NCBI GenBank assembly: GCA_934454215.1 | Contig: CAKSGG010000014.1 | Coordinates: forward strand, 1-37,165 | Direction: 5' to 3' | DNA length: 37,165 nt | Source: an uncultured Clostridia bacterium | Lineage (GTDB): Bacteria; Bacillota; Clostridia; UBA1381 | Program-made: the position numbers and the translations under genes | The notes under the pieces: generated by a model | Seen by the model: only the letters and a program-made list of their open reading frames with translations | What the model was told of the DNA's origin: nothing | Databases searched by the model: none | In this document: one piece after another, positions 29,489-37,165 of the stretch | Position numbering within the stretch: the first letter of the stretch is position 1 | Layout: each line of letters opens with the position of its first letter

Positions 29489-32404
29489 ATGGCAAATTAT
29501 GACGGCAGTATTACACTTGCTACAAAGGTAGATACAACGGGTATAAAGACTGATGTAAAGAAATTGGCAAATCAGTATGAAGCAGCTACACAAGCGGTCG
29601 AAAGACAGACAAAAAAAGTCGAGGAGTACAGACGGCGGCTGGCGGAGCTTGAAAACGGTACTACGGTTGTAAATGACAAAGGTGTTGCAAAATTACAGTC
29701 AGAATTTGATAAAGCAACCGTAAGCGTAAAGAAAACAGAAGATGAAATTGCCGCTTTGTATGAAAGACTGGATATATTACAGTCAAATGCTTTTACTGCC
29801 CCGGATACGGGCGAAATTATGCTTACGGGCAAAGAGCAAACCGAATTTGACGCTCTTACGGCAAAGCTTGATATGCTGGAGCCTAAGCTCGAAAGCAATA
29901 AACAAAAAGCCGCCGAATTGGGTGATAATCTTCGTAAAGCTGCCGGCAAAGCAACACAAAAAGAAATAGGAAACACAAGAGAGAAACTTGAAGCCGCGGA
30001 AACAAAACTCGGCGGCTTGAAGATAAAGGCAGAGGAAGCAGGAAATAAGCTGAAAACAAAAATGAGTACTGCTTCACAGGCTGCAAGCCTCGTTTCTGCA
30101 GGCTTCGGAAAAATGGCAAACAGGCTTGTAAGCTTGGCAAAGAGTGTGTTTGTCTTCACTGTTATAACAAAGGCTTTGAGTAGTGTAAAAACGGTATTAA
30201 CGGACATAATTATGTCCGATGATAAAGTGAAAAATTCATTAAAAACCTTAAAAGCTGCCTTTTGGACTGCTTTTGCGCCGATATATGACTTCATTATTCC
30301 TGCCATAAGGTCATTTATGGACTATCTTGCGCAGGCCATGGTTATGGTAGGTAAGTTTATATCAAAGCTTACGGGCAAATCCTACACGTCCATGATAGAC
30401 AGAGGGCAAAGCTTAAACAAACAGGTTTCGGAAAATAAGGGCGGAAAATCTGATGAAGAAAAAAATATTGAAAATCAGATAAAAGCTCTTGAAAAACAAA
30501 ACAAGGCACTTAATAAGCAAAAGAAGCTTAAACAGAAAGCACAGCAGGAAGAAGAAAAAGCGAACAAGCGTTCATTGGCGAGCTTCGATGAAATAAACAC
30601 TCTTTCATTTGATAAGGATAATGAGGAAGTTGACGCTTTAGATGATGAAATTGAAAAAAATGATGAAATTATCGACCAGCTTCAGGAACAATTGGAACTC
30701 ATACAGCAACAGCAGGAAGAAAAGAGGAATACCGATGCGGATTTTGACGGACTTGAAAAAATGGATATAAGTCCAATATCTGAAACGATGATAGAATTAA
30801 TGAAACTTGCAGGCGCGTCACTGGTTGCAATAGGTCTTATATTAATGTTCACAGGTCACATAGGCTGGGGAATAGGTTTTATCCTTATAGGAGCGGCAAT
30901 GTTCGGCGTGGCATTGCAAGCAGAACAGGAAACAAACCCAACTAAAACACTACGGGCACAACTCGCAGAATTCGGATCATATTTGGGTGAAGCATTGGCT
31001 ATACTTGGTGTAATATTAATATTCTTCGGTCAAATTCCATTGGGAATTGGGTGTATTGTAGCAGGTATTGCTTTATTTGGCGTAAGTGAGGCAATTTTGC
31101 AGGAAAATGGTATAACAACAAAAATACAGACATTTTTAAAAGAAAATGCTACATTAATTGTCGGCGTGTCAACAGCTTTGCTGATTTTAGGAATAATTTT
31201 ATTGTTTACTCCTGCGTCTCTACCTTTGGCTTTAGGATTGATTGCCGCAGGTGCTGTTGGCTTAGCAACGGAGGCAGTGTTAAATTGGGACTACATAAAA
31301 AATACAATGGAAAATTTTTTCACGGAACACGCAGCATGGATTGTTACCGTGTCTGGTATGCTGCTGATTTTGGGCATTATTCTGATAGTAACTGCTGTAA
31401 ACTTGCCGTTAGGAATAGCTATGGTTATAGGCGGCATTGCAGGGATTGTGACAGAGGCAGTATTAAATTGGGATTATATTAAAAATACTATGGAAAAGCT
31501 CTTTGTAGAATATAAAGAAGTAATAATAGGCATGTCGGCGGCTTTGTTGGTATTAGGCATTATTTTAGTAATGACAGGAGTAGGAGTACCGATTGGTATC
31601 GGAATGATTGTAGCCGGACTAACAGGTCTTATTACGGAGGCAGTGTTAAATTGGGGCTACATAAAAGATACAATGGAAAAAATTTTTACAGAACACAAAG
31701 AATTAATCACTGCTATGTCAGCGGCTTTATTGGTGCTGGGAATTATACTGCTGTTTACAGGTGTCGGTATACCTTTAGGTATTGCCTTAATAGCCGCAGG
31801 CGCGGCAGGACTTATCACTGAGGCGGTATTGAATTGGGATTTTCTAAGCGATAAGGTTACAGAGATATGCGGCAAGGTTTCTGAAATATTTCATAAATGT
31901 ATTGACGGTATCAAACAGGCATGGGAAGCGTTGCCGGAGGGGATAAGGTCGGCACTGTCAACACTTGCAAGCATTATAACCGCACCTTTTACCGCGGCAT
32001 TTAATGCTATAAAAAGCATTGTAAGCAAAATTTCAGAGCTGATGTCATCTATAACCGAAAGTTCAACGCATGTATCATCATCCGGGGAAACTCATGGCGG
32101 AACGGGAGGCAGCTATTCGGCATATTCAATGCCCGATTTATCCTTTGAAGTCCCAGCATTGGCAACGGGCGCAGTAATTCCTCCGAACCGTGAATTTTTG
32201 GCAGTATTGGGAGACCAAAAGAGCGGCACAAACATTGAAGCACCGCTTGATACAATCAAACAGGCTGTAGCGGAGGTTGTAGGCAACGGAACCGATAATA
32301 TCAATATTAAATTCACGGGCAGTCTTTCGCAGCTTGCAAGAGTATTACAGCCACAAATTAAGCGTGAAAGCCGCAGGGTAGGAACAACACTTATTTCAGA
32401 ATAG
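29489..32404 (+). CDS. Tape measure protein
   Basis: 971 residues from the ATG at 29489 (RBS GGGAGGTG). Long coiled coil (about 15-185), hydrophobic part, second coiled coil (about 325-415), then five to six repeats of 61 residues each with two hydrophobic helices, and a C-terminal Ser/Gly part. It sets tail length and is ejected into the host membrane with the DNA. Repeat number differs easily between relatives. Confidence 0.93.
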   Translation: MANYDGSITLATKVDTTGIKTDVKKLANQYEAATQAVERQTKKVEEYRRRLAELENGTTVVNDKGVAKLQSEFDKATVSVKKTEDEIAALYERLDILQSNAFTAPDTGEIMLTGKEQTEFDALTAKLDMLEPKLESNKQKAAELGDNLRKAAGKATQKEIGNTREKLEAAETKLGGLKIKAEEAGNKLKTKMSTASQAASLVSAGFGKMANRLVSLAKSVFVFTVITKALSSVKTVLTDIIMSDDKVKNSLKTLKAAFWTAFAPIYDFIIPAIRSFMDYLAQAMVMVGKFISKLTGKSYTSMIDRGQSLNKQVSENKGGKSDEEKNIENQIKALEKQNKALNKQKKLKQKAQQEEEKANKRSLASFDEINTLSFDKDNEEVDALDDEIEKNDEIIDQLQEQLELIQQQQEEKRNTDADFDGLEKMDISPISETMIELMKLAGASLVAIGLILMFTGHIGWGIGFILIGAAMFGVALQAEQETNPTKTLRAQLAEFGSYLGEALAILGVILIFFGQIPLGIGCIVAGIALFGVSEAILQENGITTKIQTFLKENATLIVGVSTALLILGIILLFTPASLPLALGLIAAGAVGLATEAVLNWDYIKNTMENFFTEHAAWIVTVSGMLLILGIILIVTAVNLPLGIAMVIGGIAGIVTEAVLNWDYIKNTMEKLFVEYKEVIIGMSAALLVLGIILVMTGVGVPIGIGMIVAGLTGLITEAVLNWGYIKDTMEKIFTEHKELITAMSAALLVLGIILLFTGVGIPLGIALIAAGAAGLITEAVLNWDFLSDKVTEICGKVSEIFHKCIDGIKQAWEALPEGIRSALSTLASIITAPFTAAFNAIKSIVSKISELMSSITESSTHVSSSGETHGGTGGSYSAYSMPDLSFEVPALATGAVIPPNREFLAVLGDQKSGTNIEAPLDTIKQAVAEVVGNGTDNINIKFTGSLSQLARVLQPQIKRESRRVGTTLISE
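31085..31816 (+). repeat. 183-bp tandem repeats in the tape measure gene
   Basis: Four units begin at 31085, 31268, 31451 and 31634, exactly 183 bases apart, each near GAGGCA and, in the last three, TTAAATTGGG. A more diverged unit starts at 30902. Each codes 61 residues (hydrophilic WDYIKNTMEK part, then two hydrophobic helices). Confidence 0.9.
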
Positions 32405-32418
32405 AAAGCAGGGATAAA

Positions 32419-32808
32419 ATGCAAAATTTAGTCAGCATTGACGGAAAATATTATAACATATCAATTCCCGGAAACGGTATCAGACGTTCTTTTGCCGTAA
32501 CCGATACAGATAATTCGGGGCGAAACATCAGCGGCGAAATGCTGCGTGACATAATCGGTACATACTATAATTATACAATTCAGTTTAATACAAAGCAGTT
32601 AAACCCTGCCGAATATGATGATTTATATGAAACACTGTCCGCGCCCGTGGATTATCATACAATAACCGTTCCGTACGGTCAGACAACATTGACATATAAA
32701 GCGTATGTTACCGGCGGAAATGACAGTCTAAGCCACAGAAACAGTCTGGGGAATAAATGGACGGGATTATCAATAGATTTTATCGCAATGTCACCGCAAA
32801 GGAGGTAA
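32419..32808 (+). CDS. Minor tail protein (possible distal tail protein)
   Basis: 129 residues, beta-rich, directly after the tape measure gene. This is the place of the distal tail (Dit-like) protein, but it is shorter than usual. RBS GCAGGGA. Confidence 0.6.
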   Translation: MQNLVSIDGKYYNISIPGNGIRRSFAVTDTDNSGRNISGEMLRDIIGTYYNYTIQFNTKQLNPAEYDDLYETLSAPVDYHTITVPYGQTTLTYKAYVTGGNDSLSHRNSLGNKWTGLSIDFIAMSPQRR

Positions 32809-32812
32809 GATT

Positions 32813-34651
32813 ATGGATTTTAAAGCTGTTTTATATGATATACCGCCCAGTTTTATACCATGCAGCTCCATAAACGCGTCAAGCATGAACACGGAATATT
32901 CTAATATTGAATTGCTGAAAGGCTCATATAATGAGCCTTTCCCTGTGGCTACGCTTGGTTTTCACTCATGGAAACTGGATGGTAAACATAAAACTTTGGG
33001 CAGCACATGCCATGTACCTTATATCAGTACAGCTGTAAGCAGTGACGATTACAGTGATATATATAAAGGATATTCTTTTGCAACAACACCTATAATAACA
33101 AAGACGTTTGACACTCCGCAGCCGATAAAGGGTATAAATATTATTACTGCCCCGGACGTATATGCCACAAGTATTCAGGTAACGTTTTTTTATAAGGATG
33201 AAAACGGTGCCACCACATTTGATACGGAAGATATATTCCCCGAATCAAGCAGCTTCTTTTTGGAAAAACCCATAGACAAATGTGTAATGATTAAAGTGTT
33301 TTTTTATGCCATAAGTAAACCGAATAATTACTTTGTATTATTTAACTTGCTTGAAGCACGTACATATGAATTTGACCGAAACAAAATAACCGCATGCACT
33401 CTTTTAGAGGAAACAAGTGTTCTTAATACGTCACTGCCCTCAAATTCACTTGAAATTGAAGTAAAAAGTACCGAAGGAGTAAATTTTCTTCAAAAACAGC
33501 CGATAACAATATTTTTCGACGGAGAGAAACGCGGAACATTCTATATTGATAGTGTAGAAAGGGAAAACAGTTGTACGTACAGAATAATTGCATATGATAT
33601 TATTTCGCTGCTTGGCTCATACAAATTCTATAACGAATTTTTAAACGGCTATTGGGGCAGAACTGATGTGAGCGGAAGTGAAGCGGTATCAACAATTACA
33701 TTAAAAAGCTTATTGGATATGATATTCAAGCATTTGCCGTATAGCTATGAAGCTCCCGACATAAATATAACTCTTGCCCAAACTGATTTACTTTCTCCGT
33801 GCGGTGCTAAACCGACTGACGGAGGGTGGAACGGACAATATGTGCGCGGTATGGGATATTTGTTTGAGGCGGATAATTGCAGAGAAGCATTGCTGAAGGT
33901 TTTATTAGGCTGCAAATTGCAATATGAGGTCAGTGATGATAATACTTTTGTGTTTTCCGTATGGAAAAAAGGTTCAAGCAGGGTTATTCCTGTAAGTGAT
34001 ACATTTATCGGAGGAAATGTAGTAGATGATGCTTCCGTTACGATGTTATCGCTTAAAGTGAAAAAGTCATATTCGATCTTGACAGAAAACCAATATACAT
34101 ATACAAATTCTTTAGGGCAAACAGTCACCGTATCACAAAAGGAAACGGAAAGTTACACGCTGTCTCCCTCCGATGACTGGACTGTTGCTGAAGTATCACG
34201 CTATGCAACATGGTATCTCAGCCCAACTCGTATCAGCAGCCTTTCCGATAAGGGTATTGCATTTGATTTTAAACATCCGGGTTGGTTCAGATATAAAAAC
34301 ACAACAGGCAAGGATTATAAACTGACACTTGATATTCTTGATTTGTACAGTGTGGATTGCTTATATTCGAATTCTGTTTATGCAGCCGATGCAAGCCGCG
34401 GTGATACTACCGTTGCTTGCTGTTTCATAAACGATTCTGCCGATGTGCCGCAGCATTTTGATAATTATTATAAAAACAACAAATATTTTGAAGGTAACAT
34501 TGTTATCCCGAGTGATTTAAAATGCGGCGATATAATCAAGTTTTCCACAGAGTGGCAAGGGGACTTTGAGGGTGTTGTTGAACAGATAGAATATTCATTG
34601 AAAGGCGGTCAGAAATTAATCGGAAAGGTAAAGGTGCATGCATATGGCTAA
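32813..34651 (+). CDS. Tail-associated baseplate/hub protein
   Basis: 612 residues, beta-rich, RBS AAAGGAGG. Position after tape measure and small tail gene, together with its size, suggests a Tal-like or fused Dit-Tal tail tip protein. The part from about 190 (TACTLLEETSVLNTSLPSN) resembles hub domains. No peptidase motif seen. Confidence 0.7.
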   Translation: MDFKAVLYDIPPSFIPCSSINASSMNTEYSNIELLKGSYNEPFPVATLGFHSWKLDGKHKTLGSTCHVPYISTAVSSDDYSDIYKGYSFATTPIITKTFDTPQPIKGINIITAPDVYATSIQVTFFYKDENGATTFDTEDIFPESSSFFLEKPIDKCVMIKVFFYAISKPNNYFVLFNLLEARTYEFDRNKITACTLLEETSVLNTSLPSNSLEIEVKSTEGVNFLQKQPITIFFDGEKRGTFYIDSVERENSCTYRIIAYDIISLLGSYKFYNEFLNGYWGRTDVSGSEAVSTITLKSLLDMIFKHLPYSYEAPDINITLAQTDLLSPCGAKPTDGGWNGQYVRGMGYLFEADNCREALLKVLLGCKLQYEVSDDNTFVFSVWKKGSSRVIPVSDTFIGGNVVDDASVTMLSLKVKKSYSILTENQYTYTNSLGQTVTVSQKETESYTLSPSDDWTVAEVSRYATWYLSPTRISSLSDKGIAFDFKHPGWFRYKNTTGKDYKLTLDILDLYSVDCLYSNSVYAADASRGDTTVACCFINDSADVPQHFDNYYKNNKYFEGNIVIPSDLKCGDIIKFSTEWQGDFEGVVEQIEYSLKGGQKLIGKVKVHAYG

Positions 34652-35051
34652 TGATGAAACCACCCCAAAATGGATAACTACAAGGACGCAGGCGGATATT
34701 GATAATGATACCGAGCTTGCATATATCACTTATACAGATTTAAACCGCATAGGTGAGCGCATCAATGAACTAATGATTATGGCAGATTATTCCTCCGCCC
34801 CTTGTAAAACTGATTGGGAAAAGATTACGTCACAAAACAGTGAAAATAATTTTCCGACACAAAATATTATTTTTTATATGCTACGGAGTATCAACTTACT
34901 TTGTAAAGACTATGGGATTGATTTTGAGATATATAAAAATAAAGAAAACCGCCTTGGGAAATATCTTACTATATACCATATGAATTACATAGAGGAAACC
35001 TTGCATAACTTGTATTTAAAATTGACCGATGCGCAAAATTCATCCACATAA
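34644..35051 (+). CDS. Tail/baseplate accessory protein, unknown
   Basis: 135 residues from the ATG at 34644, overlapping the hub gene by 8 (RBS AAAGGTG). Helical; ITYTDLNRIGERINEL resembles short baseplate-linked proteins of clostridial phages. Function unknown. Confidence 0.65.
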   Translation: MANDETTPKWITTRTQADIDNDTELAYITYTDLNRIGERINELMIMADYSSAPCKTDWEKITSQNSENNFPTQNIIFYMLRSINLLCKDYGIDFEIYKNKENRLGKYLTIYHMNYIEETLHNLYLKLTDAQNSST

Positions 35052-35065
35052 AAGGAGGCAAATAT

Positions 35066-37078
35066 ATGAATATTAATTTTACGGTGGACAGGCAAAAACT
35101 TATTCGGGAAACAACCGATGTGCTTGTGAGCAATTCACAGAATTATTTGAATTTTAATTTCAAATTTTCATATGAATGGAACGGCTTAAACAAAGCGGTA
35201 TTGTTCAAATGCGCCGACATTGAAAAGCCTGTAATTGTTCCTATTGATGACTGTGCATGCCTTGTTCCGTCATGCGTAATAAAACACGGGGTAACACTTA
35301 TGTCTGTTATCGGTGGTAATTTTGCCGTGGTATCGGAAAAGCCTACATCCGAAAGCATAATCATAACCACAAATATTTTACGCATTGATTTTGAGGACAC
35401 ATTAAGCACAGATGAGATTATTCCCGTTTTCGATACGGAAAACGCCCTTGCGGAATTTATACGCAGTCTCAGTCTGAATATAAATGTTACTTTTGATGAT
35501 TACCCTACCGAAAACAGCAATAATGCTGTCAAGAGCAAGGGCATAAAAGCGGCACTGGACACTAAAGCAAACAAAAGTGACCTTGAAAACACTGCAAACA
35601 ATCTTGAAAGAGGGTTATCAAATAAAGTCGATAAGGTATTCGGAAAAGATTTATCTGCAAACGATTACACAGACGAGGAGGTATTAAAGCTTTCAAATCT
35701 GCCTACCGATGAGGAACTTGAAGAACGTTTTCAAAATATTGAAAGTGATATAATTGATACTCAACGAACACTTGATGAAAAACAGGATATTCTTACGTTT
35801 GACAGTGAGCCGACATATAACAGCGACAATCCCGTTACAAGCGGTGGTGTATACGATGCACTGGAAAGTATAAGGCACGGCATAAGTGACAACATGAATA
35901 CAATTGGCAATGAGATAGGCGCAATACAATCATCACTTGATGATAAGGTCGATAAGGTTGACGGAAAGGGCTTATCCGCCAATGACTACACTGATGAGGA
36001 AAAATCAAAGATTACCGATTTACCTACAAAGACGGAATTGGACGGCAATTTCGAGGGAAAGCAGGACAAACTCACGTTTGACGAATATCCCATGGAAAAC
36101 AGTGATAATCCTGTTAAAAGCGGCGGATTGTATAAGCAGTTTGAGCAGTTAAAGCAAAAATCAATACCGCATGCCGATGCTGCGGGGTATCCGATAACGC
36201 TGTCGGACCATTTATCGGGTGAAGAATTTACAAAATTCAATGTATACGGCAGTGCTGACGGTGTGGGTACGCTTGACAGTGAAAGCGGTAAATATAAAAT
36301 ACCGATTGTGCAAAGAGGAAAAAATTTGTTTGATATATCAAAGGTAAAATCCTTTGTGGGTACAGATTATACAGCCAGCAGAAATACATATTCCACCATT
36401 TCAGACGGGATAGTTACTTCAAAAATCGGCGTATATGCAAATGGAGCAATATGGAAAGACACGAAAATTAAACTTCCTGCCGGAACATATACTCTGTCTG
36501 CCGATTGCATGGCGGATAAAGATACGGGAAACAAAACTGTAGTGGTCTATCTATATAATTTCGATTTAAGAAAAAGTCAAGGCAAGGCACATACATTATC
36601 ATCTTATAGAACATGGGAAAGATTATCGTCCGAAATTGTATTGGAAGAAGAAAGTGAAGTTGCCGTATTAATACAATGTACGGGGGTAAAAGGTGATTAT
36701 ACCAATTTGCAGATTAAAATTAAAAATGTACAGCTTGAAATCGGAGACAGTGCAACGGAGTATGAGGAATACAGGGAAAAAGCCGTTACCGCATTTCTTG
36801 ACAGTGCATTGGGTGCAGGCGAATATATCGACCTTATAAATAAGAAACGGCATAATGCGGACACTGTGACGGATATTTCGGTATTTGATGGTCTGTGCGA
36901 TTATGGTGACGGTGAAGCGTCATCGGGGAATTTAACCCCGCTAGACAGCGACAGCATTACATTCATGTGCGGCAGTGATGTTTCACCGTCCAAAATGGAG
37001 GTGACATATTACAGGGATATAAACAAGGTTATAGAGGAGCTTAAAAATGCAATATTATCACAGGGAGGAAATGTATAA
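35066..37078 (+). CDS. Tail fibre / receptor-binding protein
   Basis: 670 residues, RBS AAAGGAGG. N-terminal ~135 residues are a BppU-like attachment domain. The shaft holds repeats: LSANDYTDEE twice (about 198 and 306), and three copies of a FDxxPTxNSxNxVxSxG motif (about 145, 250, 340), with coiled-coil between, as in trimeric fibres. The C-terminal part (about 420-570, RGKNLFD... VQLEIGDSATEYEEY) is a carbohydrate-binding-module-like jelly roll common at fibre tips. It likely selects the host surface sugar. Confidence 0.82.
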   Translation: MNINFTVDRQKLIRETTDVLVSNSQNYLNFNFKFSYEWNGLNKAVLFKCADIEKPVIVPIDDCACLVPSCVIKHGVTLMSVIGGNFAVVSEKPTSESIIITTNILRIDFEDTLSTDEIIPVFDTENALAEFIRSLSLNINVTFDDYPTENSNNAVKSKGIKAALDTKANKSDLENTANNLERGLSNKVDKVFGKDLSANDYTDEEVLKLSNLPTDEELEERFQNIESDIIDTQRTLDEKQDILTFDSEPTYNSDNPVTSGGVYDALESIRHGISDNMNTIGNEIGAIQSSLDDKVDKVDGKGLSANDYTDEEKSKITDLPTKTELDGNFEGKQDKLTFDEYPMENSDNPVKSGGLYKQFEQLKQKSIPHADAAGYPITLSDHLSGEEFTKFNVYGSADGVGTLDSESGKYKIPIVQRGKNLFDISKVKSFVGTDYTASRNTYSTISDGIVTSKIGVYANGAIWKDTKIKLPAGTYTLSADCMADKDTGNKTVVVYLYNFDLRKSQGKAHTLSSYRTWERLSSEIVLEEESEVAVLIQCTGVKGDYTNLQIKIKNVQLEIGDSATEYEEYREKAVTAFLDSALGAGEYIDLINKKRHNADTVTDISVFDGLCDYGDGEASSGNLTPLDSDSITFMCGSDVSPSKMEVTYYRDINKVIEELKNAILSQGGNV

Positions 37079-37165
37079 TGTTTAATTACAGAAATTTTTT
37101 AATGGCAGGCTTTAAGGGAGCGGTCGGCAAAATGGCGGACTATCAGATTATTTTAAATGCAAACG
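37078..37165 (+). CDS. Start of next tail gene (cut by window)
   Basis: ATG at 37078 overlaps the fibre stop (TAATG) with RBS GGGAGG. Only 29 codons are visible (MFNYRNFLMAGFKGAVGKM...), open to the window end. Looks like a small tail protein of clostridial phages. Confidence 0.6.
   Translation, partial: MFNYRNFLMAGFKGAVGKMADYQIILNAN

Noticed and set aside
36273..36300. Promoter inside the tail fibre gene (TTGACA-16-TAAAAT)
   Set aside because: 11 of 12 bases match, but no RBS with an in-frame start, no domain boundary and no terminator follow within a short distance.
126..36853. Many long open frames opposite or overlapping clear genes
   Set aside because: They lack RBS, have odd composition (Cys/Phe/Ser/Leu-rich) and lie antisense to or within strong genes.
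1..37165. CRISPR array or Cas genes
   Set aside because: Repeats found are gene-junction patches, iterons and coding repeats; none shows regular repeat-spacer order, and no Cas-like protein is present.

Overview
The window is the left two-thirds of a temperate, siphovirus-type prophage of a low-G+C Gram-positive host, most likely an anaerobic gut clostridium (Bacillota, Clostridia). This rests on the AT-leaning composition (roughly 40% G+C by eye), strong AGGAGG-type ribosome binding sites, perfect TTGACA/TATAAT promoters, and gene families typical of clostridial prophages (DUF1351 next to RecT, RusA, DUF1492-like late regulator, Minor_capsid families, Gp15 chaperone). No species call is possible. 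The phage is inserted at the 3' end of a tRNA-Trp gene. The integrase lies beside it and faces it. The right end (rest of the tail, lysis genes, second attachment site) is outside the window.

Layout. (1) 1-3930, minus strand: tRNA-Trp, tyrosine integrase, a possible ~70-nt plus-strand small RNA, two zinc-ribbon membrane proteins, a membrane-spanning ImmA-type protease and a CI/ImmR-like repressor. (2) 3931-4095: the genetic switch, with two divergent perfect-consensus promoters and three copies of an operator TTACn-N6-GGTAw; a fourth copy lies in front of a zinc-ribbon gene. (3) 4096-18946, plus strand: Cro-like protein, lipoprotein, many small early genes, a PP-loop (PAPS-reductase-like) enzyme, an ASCH protein, then DUF1351-RecT-MBL-SSB-DnaD-RusA (recombination and replication, with a likely origin inside the DnaD-like gene), more small genes, a DNA methyltransferase and a DUF1492-like late regulator. 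(4) 18947-19154: late promoter and a structured, terminator-bearing leader. (5) 19155-37165: packaging, head, neck and tail genes.

The most unusual part is 23449-24346, inside the head genes. A perfect promoter, a ribosome binding site and an in-frame ATG are embedded in the minor capsid (MuF-like) gene, exactly at the boundary of its C-terminal zincin-like domain. That domain is followed by a 78-residue gene, a ~100-nt structured RNA with a predicted kissing-loop interaction, and two intrinsic terminators. Together they look like a separate transcription unit (toxin-like domain, partner gene, RNA) buried in the late operon. The late genes downstream would then need read-through or antitermination.

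How the genes work together: the repressor keeps both switch promoters and probably the zinc-ribbon promoter under control. ImmA is the likely anti-repressor protease. After induction the long early operon supplies recombination and replication functions and ends with the late activator, which should turn on the late promoter before terS. All functional statements are from reading the sequence and knowledge of the families; no database search was run.
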